In this document: in pieces, positions 8,932-17,867 of the stretch
How positions within the stretch are numbered: the stretch's first letter is position 1
How the letters are laid out: each line of letters starts with the position of its first letter
The notes under the pieces: generated by a model
Seen by the model: only the letters and a program-made list of their open reading frames with translations
What the model was told of the DNA's origin: nothing
Databases searched by the model: none
Source of the DNA: Prevotella sp.
GTDB taxonomy: Bacteria; Bacteroidota; Bacteroidia; Bacteroidales; Bacteroidaceae
Direction of reading: 5' to 3'
DNA length: 64,000 nt
Assembly (NCBI GenBank): GCA_017548275.1
Contig: JAFZAH010000036.1
Coordinates: forward strand, 62,001-126,000
Position numbers and translations under genes: made by a program

Positions 8932-9372
8932 TCATTTTTTTAAATGAAAACAATTTGAATATTCCGTGCTTATCAATTCCATATTTGTTTTTCTTATTTT
9001 GTACCTGAATCTATACGTATTATCACACCCTTTTCTATACAATGTCCTTTTTATCTTCCATTTTTCTTTTCTATAATTTTCATTCTCCTTTAAAAATATG
9101 GCTTTCTCTACCTTATAAATATGGGGTATCTGAAAAATATCTTCTGCAAATAAAACCCAACTATCATTTACTTTTTTTTCTAAAGATATAGATATAATGA
9201 CCTTTTCCTCGCAATTTTTTCTGAAATTAAAAGTAATTTCATCGTGTATGGCATACTCTGTTTTAATAGAATCAATTTCTAAACATGGTACTGCGGACTG
9301 AGCGTTTGCGTAGTATACAAAGCCTTGTAATACAAGAAGTACCAAGTATTTAATTGTTGTCAGGCCGCTCAT
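8932..9372 (-). CDS. Small exported hypothetical protein
   Basis: Unrecognised. With the ATG at 9372 the protein has 146 residues and begins with a signal peptide (MSGLTTIKYLVLLVLQGFVY, cleaved near NAQS); an in-frame ATG at 9420 would add 16 polar residues. The mature part looks like an all-beta domain: alternating hydrophobic strands such as TEYAIHDEITFNF and KVIISISLEKKV, two Cys near the ends (CLEID, KNCEEK) and a basic middle. The DNA is clearly more AT-rich than its neighbours, which may mean recent acquisition. It is convergent with the pectinesterase gene. No function is proposed. Confidence 0.65.
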   Translation of the reverse strand: MSGLTTIKYLVLLVLQGFVYYANAQSAVPCLEIDSIKTEYAIHDEITFNFRKNCEEKVIISISLEKKVNDSWVLFAEDIFQIPHIYKVEKAIFLKENENYRKEKWKIKRTLYRKGCDNTYRFRYKIRKTNMELISTEYSNCFHLKK

Positions 9373-9548
9373 GCGATCCAACTCCTTGTCATTGCTGCCA
9401 TATGTCGTTTTTTTCCTCATAGGTTTGAGTTATTCCTCATTGTGGTGAATAATAAGTAGATGTGGCTATCTTTATCCCCTCAACACAATCTATTCTGTTC
9501 GCATAATAAGGATCGTCGTAACGACAATCTTTTCAAAAGGCTATATTT

Positions 9549-9896
9549 TTATGACAGTCCGTCGAGTTGGGCTTTGAGGGCTTTCAACTCATCGCGCACA
9601 ACGATAAGACTGTCAATGATGCGGGCATTCTGGTCGCTGCCGTCGCGGTTCTCATTCAGCATTTTACGGGCAGCGGCAATCTTGAAACCGCGCACCTTCA
9701 CGAGATTATAAATAAGACGTATCTGCTCAATATCCTTCTCGGTATATTGACGCACTTTATTGCCCGTGGTTTTCGGTTTGAGATGCGGAAACTCCGTCTC
9801 CCAATAGCGAAGCAGGCTCTCCTTCACGTCGAACATCTCGGCCACCTCCTTGATGGAGTAATACAATTTCAGATTCTTCTCGTTCTTTGCTGCCAT
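9549..9896 (-). CDS. MerR family transcriptional regulator
   Basis: A 115-residue MerR-type DNA-binding protein. The winged helix-turn-helix is at residues 11-80: YYSIKEVAEMFDVKESLLRYWE followed by RQYTEKDIEQIRLIYNLVKVRGF. The C-terminal 30 residues form a short dimerisation helix (IIDSLIVVRDELKALKAQL). There is no effector-binding domain or conserved Cys pair, so no ligand can be assigned. The minus-strand -7 box TAATTTTG at 9935-9942 lies about 40 bases upstream of the start. Small MerR proteins of this kind are common in Bacteroidales; the target genes are unknown. Confidence 0.88.
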   Translation of the reverse strand: MAAKNEKNLKLYYSIKEVAEMFDVKESLLRYWETEFPHLKPKTTGNKVRQYTEKDIEQIRLIYNLVKVRGFKIAAARKMLNENRDGSDQNARIIDSLIVVRDELKALKAQLDGLS

Positions 9897-10277
9897 AAGT
9901 TTCTAAATACGAAATCTTTTACCGTTGTCGGATGCAAAATTAAAGGTTTTTCTGTTAATACCCAAGTGAGAAGGATAAAAATATTTGCGCTACCCGATTT
10001 AGGGGCTTGGATTATGCCCGATAAATAAGGCATACATGAAACCCTTATAGAGCATTATAACACTCTGTTGGGCATAGCATAATGCACATTATGGTCACCA
10101 ACCATCTTTCCATCCGAGGTTTCTTGTATGTTCACAATACTGTTTTTGGAACTTTATTGCAAACTTTACAGCCAAATCTAACAAAACAAATCTACTTTTG
10201 GAGCGAAAGTCTGCAGCTTTCTTTGCAAATCCAATAATTCTTATTACCTTTGCACCACATTCAAAAAGTCATTTGAT
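9897..10277. other. Intergenic region with two divergent promoters
   Basis: Holds the minus-strand MerR -7 box (9935-9942) and the plus-strand ATPase promoter (10222-10252). The stretch between shows no convincing gene, repeat or hairpin; an ORF crossing 9567-10028 on the plus strand is only the complement of the MerR gene. Confidence 0.6.
10222..10252 (+). promoter_or_regulatory. Promoter of the DUF234 ATPase gene
   Basis: TTTG at 10222-10225 and TACCTTTG at 10245-10252 are separated by exactly 19 bases, the Bacteroidota sigma-ABfr consensus spacing. The start codon follows 25 bases later. Confidence 0.8.
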
Positions 10278-11714
10278 ATGGAGCAAGTACAAGACATCTT
10301 GATTGGCCGTGAAGCGGAAATAAAACATTTAGATGCGATCGTATCATCCAAGGAAGCGGAGTTAGTAGTTGTATATGGGCGCAGACGTGTAGGCAAGACC
10401 TTTCTTGTCAACACCTACTTTGATGACAAGTACACCTTCAAATTGACAGGTCTCGCCAAGAAGGGCAAGCGCGAACAGCTGGCAAGTTTTACAACATCGC
10501 TCAACAGGTATGCCAATGGCAAAAAATACACAAAGCCTCGCACATGGTATGAGGCTTTTGACAAACTACGAGATTTGTTGGAAACTGTACAAACAGACGG
10601 AAAACGTGTCATATTCATTGACGAGTTACCTTGGATGGATTCCAGAGGAGGCAATCTTGTCTCTGCCTTGGAACATTTTTGGAACGACTGGGCAGTAACT
10701 CAGAATGACATCATTCTGATTGTGTGCGGTTCAGCCACCTCATGGATGACGAAAAAGATTCTGAAGAACAGAGGCGGACTGCATAACAGAGTGACGCAGA
10801 AACTCTATATTCGTCCGTTTACGCTGGCTGAGTGCAGGCAGTATCTTGACAGCCGTGGTATATTGATGGAGGACAAGGAGATAGCCGAGTGCTATATGAT
10901 AATGGGAGGAATACCTTTTTATTTGAAAAACATCCGGCGCGGAGCCAGTCTGTCGCAGAATGTGGATGAGATGTTCTTTGTTGAGAAAGGTCGCCTTGAT
11001 GACGAGTTCAATGCCCTGTATGCCTCTTTGTTCGACAAATCAGAGAACTATATTAAGGTTATCTCTGCTTTGAGTTCAAAGAACAAGGGACTGACAAGGG
11101 ATGAATTAATAAAGGCGACAAAGATGGAGAGCGGTGGTGAATTCACCACCATCTTGCAAGACCTTATCGACTGTGACTTCATCCGCTGCTATCATAGTTA
11201 TGGAAACAAGTCTAAGATGAGCATCCACCAGTTGATAGACCCGTTCTCTCTTTTCTACTATAAGTTTATCAAGAAGTATGGAGGCACGGACAAGCCTTTC
11301 TGGCAATACCAAATAGGAACCCGACAGCATGACACTTGGGCAGGATTGGCTTTTGAACAACTATGCCTAAACCATCACAAACAAATAGAGCAGGCTTTGG
11401 GAATAGCTGGGGTAATCACCAATGTGTATTCATGGACAACGCCCCAAGCCGCAGAGGAAAAAGCACAGATAGATCTCATCATAAAAAGGGCAGACAAGGT
11501 TGTCAACGTATGTGAGATGAAATTCTATGACGGTGACTATTCCATGATGAAGAAAGACTATGACAACATTGAGCGACGAGTCAGGGCTTTCCGTGCAGCA
11601 AACAATGTACGAATGGCTATCCACCCGGTTCTTGTCACCACCTTCGGATTGGCAAACAATCAGTATAGCAGTATATTCCAAAATACTGTAACCCTAAAAG
11701 ACTTGTTCATGTAA
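10278..11714 (+). CDS. AAA-family ATPase with DUF234/PD-(D/E)XK-like C-terminus
   Basis: A 478-residue ATP-binding protein of the archaeal-type ATPase / DUF234 group, whose role in bacteria is not established. The N-terminal AAA module has Walker A in VVYGRRRVGKTF (about 32-43) and Walker B in RVIFIDELPWMD (about 113-124), then VCGSATSWM as sensor 1. A helical lid and a winged-helix-like region (TRDELIKATKMESGGEF) follow. The C-terminal third contains IDLIIKR and then VNVCEMKFY, the spacing of a PD-(D/E)XK nuclease core (Asp, then Glu-x-Lys). It is a single gene with its own strong promoter between AT-rich non-coding stretches; lower GC than neighbours suggests acquisition. A defence or genome-maintenance role is only a guess. 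Confidence 0.85.
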   Translation: MEQVQDILIGREAEIKHLDAIVSSKEAELVVVYGRRRVGKTFLVNTYFDDKYTFKLTGLAKKGKREQLASFTTSLNRYANGKKYTKPRTWYEAFDKLRDLLETVQTDGKRVIFIDELPWMDSRGGNLVSALEHFWNDWAVTQNDIILIVCGSATSWMTKKILKNRGGLHNRVTQKLYIRPFTLAECRQYLDSRGILMEDKEIAECYMIMGGIPFYLKNIRRGASLSQNVDEMFFVEKGRLDDEFNALYASLFDKSENYIKVISALSSKNKGLTRDELIKATKMESGGEFTTILQDLIDCDFIRCYHSYGNKSKMSIHQLIDPFSLFYYKFIKKYGGTDKPFWQYQIGTRQHDTWAGLAFEQLCLNHHKQIEQALGIAGVITNVYSWTTPQAAEEKAQIDLIIKRADKVVNVCEMKFYDGDYSMMKKDYDNIERRVRAFRAANNVRMAIHPVLVTTFGLANNQYSSIFQNTVTLKDLFM

Positions 11715-11886
11715 ACTGGCATGAAGAATGGAACAGAGGATTATTCGGGTATTCGTATTCGAAAAAAATTCCTTCGTGTCTATTCGCACCATTCTTGTTC
11801 GGACATAAAAAACCGTTTATAGCATGCTGGGAATGAATGGATGTTTCGAGCACACTATAAACGGATAATGACATTCAACGATGATT

Positions 11887-12021
11887 TTATTTCACAATCA
11901 CTTTCTTTGTGGTTCCATCGCTGTAACGGACGATGTTGATGCCAGGTAGCGGCGCATCGATCTGATGACCACCAATCGTATAACGCGTTATCTCTATGGT
12001 ATCATCGCCATAAACATTTCG
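11887..12021 (-). pseudogene. Relic of a surface-protein C-terminal (sorting-like) domain
   Basis: Reading from 12021 down to the TAA at 11887-11889 gives 44 residues that match the usual end of Bacteroidales surface proteins: RYTIGGHQIDAPLPGINIV, then a Gly/Thr turn, then KKVIVK and stop. Upstream in frame there is a stop codon at 12022-12024 and no start, so only the C-terminal module of a former gene remains. The same type of ending is seen on the intact Fn3 protein at 33448 (GVYINNGKKVIIK). Confidence 0.7.
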
Positions 12022-12099
12022 TCACACTCGAGGGGATGATTACGCTCGTCAAGCAATAGGACAAAGATACAAAAAAATATCAATACATCAAATAATTAC

Positions 12100-12610
12100 G
12101 CGCCTTTTTCTGACATAAGAACTTTTTTATACATAAAGACATAAGAACATATATCTTATGACATAAAGACTTTTTTAGACATAAAGACATAAGAACATAA
12201 ATATCTATTCATGGTCTATTCATGGTCGTTTATGGCAATTTGTGTTAAGTTCTTATGTACTTTTGTACTTTTGTCTAAATAACGTGAGTTCGACGAATTT
12301 TTAAGTAGTCGCCTTTGGCGAGAACCAACGGTCGACGTGAGAAGCGGAAGTCAAATTTTACAAATTTAAGCCAAATCTTTCAAAAGTTTTACATTAGGTA
12401 CTATCAGATTTGAATAATATTTGAAAGATTTCTGCCATGGAGTGGCACAAAAAAAGAAACAAATAAATTCATCGAACTGACGTTAAATATCTATTCATGG
12501 TCAATTTATGGTCGTTTATGGCAATTTGTGTTTAGATTTTATGTACTTTTGTACTTATGTCGAAATAATATGTTCTTGTGTCCTTGTGTTCTTATGTCTA
12601 AATAACATGT
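12100..12610. repeat. AT-rich block with a ~90-base direct duplication
   Basis: Segments 12199-12286 and 12485-12573 are near copies; the first 48 bases (AAATATCTATTCATGGTC, then GTTTATGGCAATTTGTGTT) differ at only a few sites. Flanking phrases ACATAAGAACAT (12110-12200) and their complement ATGTTCTTATGTC (12570-12600) make the block an imperfect inverted repeat at larger scale. No ORF of note lies inside. Confidence 0.75.
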
Positions 12611-12649
12611 ACTTTTGTCCTTATGTCTAAATAACATGTACTTTTGTCC

Positions 12650-12805
12650 GCATCGAAGGTACTTTCACTCGGAAATGAAAAAGAAAAGACGTTTTTTCCT
12701 TTTCATTTCTCTCGTTTATTCGTACCTTTGACTGCGTCGAAGGTACTTTCGCTCGGAAAAAGCACAAAAAGTTTGCTTTTTCTCTCGCTTAATCGTACCT
12801 TTGCA
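12650..12805 (+). promoter_or_regulatory. Tandemly duplicated promoter unit ahead of alaS
   Basis: Two successive units share the layout GTCGAAGGTACTTTC(A/G)CTCGG, a short A/T-rich palindrome, then CTCTCG...CGTACCTTTG. The first -7 box ends near 12730; the second is TTTG at 12772-12775 with TACCTTTG at 12796-12803 (20-base spacing), about 40 bases before the alaS start. Confidence 0.75.
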
Positions 12806-12842
12806 CCATATTTTTGAAAAAGAATAACAGTATCAATAATTT

Positions 12843-15461
12843 ATGATGACAGCAAACGAAATCCGCGACTCCTTCAAGAAGTATTTTGAGTCGAAAGGAC
12901 ACGCCATTGTGCCCTCCGCACCGATGGTTATCAAAGACGACCCCACACTGATGTTCACCAACGCCGGCATGAACCAATGGAAAGACGTGATACTCGGCAC
13001 CCGCGACCCCGAACCGCGCCGCCGGGCCGACTCACAGAAATGCCTGCGCGTGAGCGGCAAGCACAATGACCTGGAAGAGGTAGGCCATGACACCTATCAC
13101 CACACCATGTTTGAGATGTTGGGTAACTGGAGTTTCGGCGACTACTTCAAAGAGGGTGCCATCGACATGGCATGGGAATATCTGGTGGATGTGCTCCACC
13201 TCGACCCCAAAGACCTCTATGTGACCGTGTTTGAAGGTTCCAAGGAGGAGAATCTGGAGCGCGATGACGAGGCTGCCGGCTACTGGGCCAAGCACGTGCC
13301 CGCCGACCATATCCTCAACGGCAACAAACACGACAATTTCTGGGAGATGGGCGACACAGGTCCCTGCGGCCCCTGCTCGGAGATACACCTTGACTCACGT
13401 ACCGACGAGGAGAAGGCGAAAGTGCCCGGCCGCGAACTGGTCAACAAAGACGACCCGCAGGTCATCGAGATATGGAACCTCGTGTTCATGCAGTTCAACC
13501 GCAAGGCCGACGGCTCGCTGGAGAAACTGTCAATGAACGTCATCGACACAGGTATGGGCTTTGAGCGTCTGGTGCGCGCCATTCAGGGCAAACACTCCAA
13601 CTACGACACCGACATTTTCCAGCCGTTCATCCTTGAGATATCCCGTCTGTCGGGCATGAACTACGGCGAGAAGGAAGAGACCGACGTGGCCATGCGTGTC
13701 ATCGCCGACCATCTGCGCGCCGTGGCGTTCTCTATCGCCGACGGACAACTGCCGGGCAACGCCAAGGCCGGTTATGTCATCCGCCGCATCTTGCGCCGTG
13801 CCGTGCGCTATGCATACACCTTCCTCGGACAGAAAGAGGCGTTAATTTTCAAACTCATCCCCACGCTCGTGGCGGAGATGGGAGCCTCCTATCCCGAACT
13901 GCCCGCACAGCAGCAACTCATCAGCCGCGTCATCAAGGAAGAGGAAGACGCATTCCTCCGCACGCTTGACAAGGGTATCGCCCTCCTGGGCAATGCCATG
14001 GACGCGCTGAAGGCAGAGGGCAAGACCGAACTCGACGGTGTACAGGCGTTCCGTCTGTTCGACACCTACGGTTTCCCGCTCGACCTGACCCAACTCATCT
14101 GCCGTGAGAACGGTCTGACCGTCGATGAGAAACAGTTCGACGAGGAGATGCAGAAGCAGAAAGCCCGCGCCCGCAACGCCGCCGCCGTGGAAAGCAGCGA
14201 CTGGACCGAATTGCAGGAAGGCGAGCAGCAATTTGTAGGTTATGACTATACGGAATACACCTGCCATATCCTGCGCTACCGTCAGGTGACACAGAAGAAG
14301 CAGACCTTCTACGAACTGGTGTTCGACTATACGCCGTTCTATGGCGAGATGGGCGGCCAGACTGGCGACCGCGGCGTCATCTGCAATGAGCAGGAGACCA
14401 TCGACATTATCGACACCAAACGCGAGAACGGGCAGAGCATCCACATCGTGAAGCAACTGCCCAAAGACCCCGCAGCCGAGTTCATGGCATGTGTCGATAC
14501 CGACCTGCGCGACGCTTCCGCCGCCAACCATACCGCCACCCACCTGTTGCATCAGGCACTGCGCGAGGTATTGGGCACTCACGTGGAGCAGAAAGGCTCG
14601 TTTGTCAGTCCCGACCTCTTGCGTTTCGACTTCTCTCACTTCCAGAAAGTGACCGACGAAGAGTTGCGTCAAGTGGAGCGTATTGTCAATGACCTCGTGC
14701 GTCAAGACCTGCCTCTCGACGAGCACCGCGACACTCCCATCGAGGAAGCGAAGAAACTCGGTGCGATGGCACTCTTCGGTGAGAAATACGGTGACAAGGT
14801 GCGCGTGGTGCGCTTCGGCGACAGTTGCGAACTCTGTGGCGGCATCCATGCAAGCAGCACAGGCCGCATCGGATTCTTCAAGATTGTGGCTGAGAGCAGC
14901 GTGGCTGCTGGCATCCGTCGTGTGGAAGCCAGAACCGGCAAGAACTGCGAGGAACTGATTTATCAGTTGGAAGACGGTCTGAAAGCCGTCCGCAACCTGT
15001 TCAACAATGCCAAGGACCTGCAGGGTGTCATCAAGAAATACATCGATGAGCATGACTCGATGAAGAAAGACATCGAGGCATTCCAAGCCCAGGCCGTGGA
15101 GCGCGCTAAAGACGCGTTACTGTCAAAAGCACAAGAGATAAACGGCATAAAGGTCATCAGAACTATTCTGCCGATGGAAGCCCAGGGAGCGAAAGACCTG
15201 GTGTTCAAAATCCGTCAAGCCGTGCCTGAGCGTCTGCTCTGCGTCGTCGGCACTACAGGCGGCAAACCCACCCTGAACGTGATGCTGAGCGACGACATGG
15301 TGAAGGACCTCGGACTGAATGCCGGCCAACTTGTGCGCGAGGCAGCCAAACTGATACAAGGCGGCGGTGGCGGCCAACCACACTTCGCCACGGCAGGCGG
15401 CAAGAACCCCGACGGGCTGTCCCCGGCCATCGACCAAGTCATCAAATTGGCAGGATTGTAA
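12843..15461 (+). CDS. alaS: Alanine-tRNA ligase
   Basis: AlaS charges tRNA-Ala with alanine in the cytoplasm and hydrolyses mischarged Ser/Gly-tRNA. The 872-residue length is normal. The class II catalytic core is at the N-terminus ([20 protein letters not shown], then [20 protein letters not shown] and [12 protein letters not shown]). The editing domain carries [11 protein letters not shown] near 563-572 and the paired CELCGGIH near 661. The C-Ala domain at the end is Gly-rich ([14 protein letters not shown]). Two adjacent ATG codons (12843, 12846) are both possible starts. The tandem promoter unit just upstream is the likely control element; no T-box or other leader is seen. Confidence 0.98.
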   Translation: MMTANEIRDSFKKYFESKGHAIVPSAPMVIKDDPTLMFTNAGMNQWKDVILGTRDPEPRRRADSQKCLRVSGKHNDLEEVGHDTYHHTMFEMLGNWSFGDYFKEGAIDMAWEYLVDVLHLDPKDLYVTVFEGSKEENLERDDEAAGYWAKHVPADHILNGNKHDNFWEMGDTGPCGPCSEIHLDSRTDEEKAKVPGRELVNKDDPQVIEIWNLVFMQFNRKADGSLEKLSMNVIDTGMGFERLVRAIQGKHSNYDTDIFQPFILEISRLSGMNYGEKEETDVAMRVIADHLRAVAFSIADGQLPGNAKAGYVIRRILRRAVRYAYTFLGQKEALIFKLIPTLVAEMGASYPELPAQQQLISRVIKEEEDAFLRTLDKGIALLGNAMDALKAEGKTELDGVQAFRLFDTYGFPLDLTQLICRENGLTVDEKQFDEEMQKQKARARNAAAVESSDWTELQEGEQQFVGYDYTEYTCHILRYRQVTQKKQTFYELVFDYTPFYGEMGGQTGDRGVICNEQETIDIIDTKRENGQSIHIVKQLPKDPAAEFMACVDTDLRDASAANHTATHLLHQALREVLGTHVEQKGSFVSPDLLRFDFSHFQKVTDEELRQVERIVNDLVRQDLPLDEHRDTPIEEAKKLGAMALFGEKYGDKVRVVRFGDSCELCGGIHASSTGRIGFFKIVAESSVAAGIRRVEARTGKNCEELIYQLEDGLKAVRNLFNNAKDLQGVIKKYIDEHDSMKKDIEAFQAQAVERAKDALLSKAQEINGIKVIRTILPMEAQGAKDLVFKIRQAVPERLLCVVGTTGGKPTLNVMLSDDMVKDLGLNAGQLVREAAKLIQGGGGGQPHFATAGGKNPDGLSPAIDQVIKLAGL

Positions 15462-15469
15462 TACGAGAA

Positions 15470-15592
15470 TAACCCCCTCCCCTACCCATTAAGAAGGGAG
15501 GGGGCTCCTCCCCTAAGGGAGGGGGCTCGTTCATCGGGAACCAGCGGTCGGCAGCAGAAGGGAAAGTTAATTGCATTCCCGACGAACAAGGA
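15470..15592. repeat. Family B repeat followed by a 65-base inverted-repeat element
   Basis: 15470-15526 is a doubled GGGAGGGGGCTC hairpin repeat. 15527-15592 begins TCGTTCATCGGGAACCAGCG and ends with the near-complement TTCCCGACGAAC, so it has inverted ends. A related copy lies at 52871-52935. Farther on (15612-15660) are ATCTCCTT phrases that recur near 36750 and 37230. Confidence 0.7.
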
Positions 15593-15672
15593 ATCAGTAT
15601 TAGAACATACGTCTTTTATCTCCTTCTATCTCCTTTTATCTCCTTCTATCTTCCCTCAAAAACATTATACCT

Positions 15673-16929
15673 ATGAAACGAATTATCCTTTTGACCATCG
15701 CCATTCTTACCTGTATAGGCATGTCGGCCATAGACATCAAAATACTGAAAAAGGACCGTGCTGCCGTTGATGGCGTTTATTACCAGTTTAACGCGAAGAA
15801 AGAGACAGCCATCGTGGTGAAACATCCCGACGGCTATATTGGCGACGTGATTATCCCGGAGAAAGTGGAGAAGGACTCCGTCACCTATTATGTGGAAGAA
15901 ATCGCCTCGGGCGCCTTCTCAGGCAGTGTAGGAATGTCATCGATAGAGATACCGCGCACTGTGGAGAAAATCGGTCAGGGAGCCTTCGCCGACTGTGCCT
16001 CACTCCGTGAGATTACGATACCCGACAATATCAGTGAACTGCCATCGGATTTGTTCAAGGATTGCGCCTCGCTGACAGAAATCCATCTGCCTGCCGGTCT
16101 GAAAAAGATGGGCAGCGGTGTCTTCCGCGGTTGCAAATCATTGGAGTCGTTTGAGTTTCCCTCGACCATCGATGTCATCCCCGACGACACATTCGAGGGG
16201 TGCAGTAACCTTATCTACATCAACATCCCCATAAGCGTGAAAAAAATAGAGCACGACGCCTTCGCCGACTGCAGCAGCATGGAGACCATCGAGATACCAT
16301 CGGGCGTGAAAGAGATTGGCAGCGGCGCCTTCCGCAACTGCACCTCGCTGCGCCATTTCACCTTCCCCGGGAGCGTGAAGAAAATAGAGTCGAATATGTT
16401 TCGCGACTGTTCGTCGCTCACCTCGGTCATCATCCCCAACTCCATTCATGAGTTAGGTCACGACGCATTCCGCGACTGCCACAGTCTGGACAGCATCTAC
16501 TTGCCCAACTCCATCAAGAAAATCGGTTCGGCTGCCTTTAGAGGGTGCAGCAGCCTGCGCCGACTCAATCTGCCGGTGGGACTGAAAGAGATTGATTCCG
16601 ACATGTTCCGCGATTGCACATCGCTGCTCGACATCACCTTCCCCAATGCCTTGAAAGAGATTGGCAGCAGCGCCTTTGAAAGTTGCTCTTCGCTGCAGGA
16701 GATAACCATTCCCGTCACTGTCAAGAGCATCGGCGGTTCGGCTTTCGACAAATGCGCCAGCCTGACCGATGTCTATGTCTTGAGCGTCACTCCCGTGAAA
16801 ATCAGCGGCAGCACTTTCGCCAAATCCACCCTGAAAGGAGGAACACTGCATGTGAAACGGAGCGCCAAAGACAACTACACGAGCGATAAGCAGTGGAAGA
16901 AATTCACAAACATCAGCGGGGATTTGTAA
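15673..16929 (+). CDS. BspA-type leucine-rich repeat protein
   Basis: A 418-residue exported protein. The signal peptide (MKRIILLTIAILTCIGMSA) is followed by an N-terminal strand region (DGVYYQF...VVKHPDGYIGDVIIPEKV) and about 13 LRR_5/BspA repeats of 23 residues with the pattern IPxxVKxIGxxAFxxCxSLxxI. The final 50 residues (VYVLSVTPVKISGSTFAKST) cap the solenoid. No C-terminal sorting domain is present, so it is probably periplasmic or held at the surface in another way. Such proteins bind host matrix or other bacteria in oral Bacteroidota; here the ligand is unknown. A second LRR protein is encoded at 51477-52721. Confidence 0.9.
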   Translation: MKRIILLTIAILTCIGMSAIDIKILKKDRAAVDGVYYQFNAKKETAIVVKHPDGYIGDVIIPEKVEKDSVTYYVEEIASGAFSGSVGMSSIEIPRTVEKIGQGAFADCASLREITIPDNISELPSDLFKDCASLTEIHLPAGLKKMGSGVFRGCKSLESFEFPSTIDVIPDDTFEGCSNLIYINIPISVKKIEHDAFADCSSMETIEIPSGVKEIGSGAFRNCTSLRHFTFPGSVKKIESNMFRDCSSLTSVIIPNSIHELGHDAFRDCHSLDSIYLPNSIKKIGSAAFRGCSSLRRLNLPVGLKEIDSDMFRDCTSLLDITFPNALKEIGSSAFESCSSLQEITIPVTVKSIGGSAFDKCASLTDVYVLSVTPVKISGSTFAKSTLKGGTLHVKRSAKDNYTSDKQWKKFTNISGDL

Positions 16930-16934
16930 AACTG

Positions 16935-17095
16935 ATTAATTCGTATAAGATTAAACAACGGATTTCACGAGATTTACGGATCCGAATGAGAGATAAGAAC
17001 ACTAAACCCTAAACTCTAAACCCTTTCAATAAAGGATTTCACGGATTCGAATGAGGGATAAGAACACTAAACCCTCGACCCTAAACTCTCACATT
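16935..17095. repeat. Phrase repeats (GGATTTCACG, ACTAAACCCTAAAC) around the DUF4923 gene
   Basis: Two half-copies of a phrase string, one at 16960-17015 and one at 17030-17090, each with GGATTTCACG, GAATGAG, GATAAGAACACTAAACCCT. Complementary phrases (GGGTTTAGGGTTTAGG, GATGAAATCCG) occur after the gene at 17975-18040, so the lipoprotein gene is framed by inverted copies. Confidence 0.7.
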
Positions 17096-17218
17096 TCGTA
17101 TTTGTTTTCTGCCGTTTCGTTGAAAAATACTGAAAAAAAAAGATGAAATGTCAGTTTTTTCGAAATAATTGTTTATTTTTGCCAAAACAATCATACAACC
17201 ATTAAAAACATAGTTATT

Positions 17219-17851
17219 ATGAAGAAAATCAAAACATTAGTTGTGGCAGCGGCAACCGTGGTGTTGTCAGGCTGCGGAGGCGGTGATATCCTGACAGGTG
17301 TGCTTGGCGGATTGACCGGCACCGACGGTAATACTATCTCAGGTCTCGGCAATGTGATTATGTCAGTGCTGGGTGCCAACCAAGTGAGCGAGGCCGGACT
17401 GGTAGGCTCATGGCGCTATACCAATCCGGGCGTGGCTTTCACCAGTAGCAATGTGCTGGCTCAGGCTGGCGGTGAAGTGGTGGCCCAGCAGATTGAGAAC
17501 AAACTGCTCAGCGTGTACAACAGCGTAGGCATCAAGTCGTCGAACACTTATTTCACTTTTGCCCAGAACAAACAATTTGAGGGCAAATTGCTCGGCACAG
17601 GTCTCTCTGGCACTTATACTTATGACCCCTCTTCGGGTGCCATCAACATGAAGACAGCATTGCTCGGCATCAACATCAACGGTTATATTACCGGCACGAC
17701 CAACGGCATCTCACTGCTCTTCGAGGGTAAGAAACTGCTCACCCTGCTTCAGACAGTGGCTTCGCTCAGCGGCAACGGCACACTGAGTGCTATCGGTGAC
17801 CTGAGCACCAACTACAACGGTCTGCGCATGGGCTTTGACATGAGCCGCTAA
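17219..17851 (+). CDS. DUF4923 family lipoprotein
   Basis: A 210-residue lipoprotein with a short signal peptide and lipobox VLSGC (Cys19), then a Gly-rich linker (GGGDILTGVLGGLTGTDG). The rest matches the DUF4923 family, a lipocalin-like barrel found mainly in Prevotella and relatives: GLVGSWRYTNPGVAFTSSN near 62-80, FTFAQNKQFEGKLLGTGLSG near 118-137, and NYNGLRMGFDMSR at the C-terminus. The lipid anchor implies the inner or outer membrane; no biochemical function is known for the family. A -7 box TATTTTTG at 17174-17181 lies 37 bases before the ATG. The gene stands alone between phrase repeats. Confidence 0.88.
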   Translation: MKKIKTLVVAAATVVLSGCGGGDILTGVLGGLTGTDGNTISGLGNVIMSVLGANQVSEAGLVGSWRYTNPGVAFTSSNVLAQAGGEVVAQQIENKLLSVYNSVGIKSSNTYFTFAQNKQFEGKLLGTGLSGTYTYDPSSGAINMKTALLGININGYITGTTNGISLLFEGKKLLTLLQTVASLSGNGTLSAIGDLSTNYNGLRMGFDMSR

Positions 17852-17867
17852 ACTTCAAAAATAACGA

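Larger units (their letters stand above)
11715..12842. other. 1.1 kb non-coding region between the ATPase gene and alaS
   Basis: No intact gene is seen. From left to right it holds a decayed surface-protein C-terminus on the minus strand (11887-12021), an AT-rich block of ATAAAGACATAAGAACAT-type phrases, a duplicated segment of roughly 90 bases, and two tandem copies of a promoter-like unit leading into alaS. Confidence 0.8.

Noticed and set aside
13842-15086. Long open frame of 414 codons on the strand opposite alaS
   Set aside because: It is the exact complement frame of a highly conserved gene with GC-rich third positions; no family motif and no promoter or start context of its own.
15673-16929. 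Internal in-gene repeats of the LRR proteins as mobile repeats
   Set aside because: They are the normal 23-residue protein repeats of BspA-type solenoids with diverged DNA.
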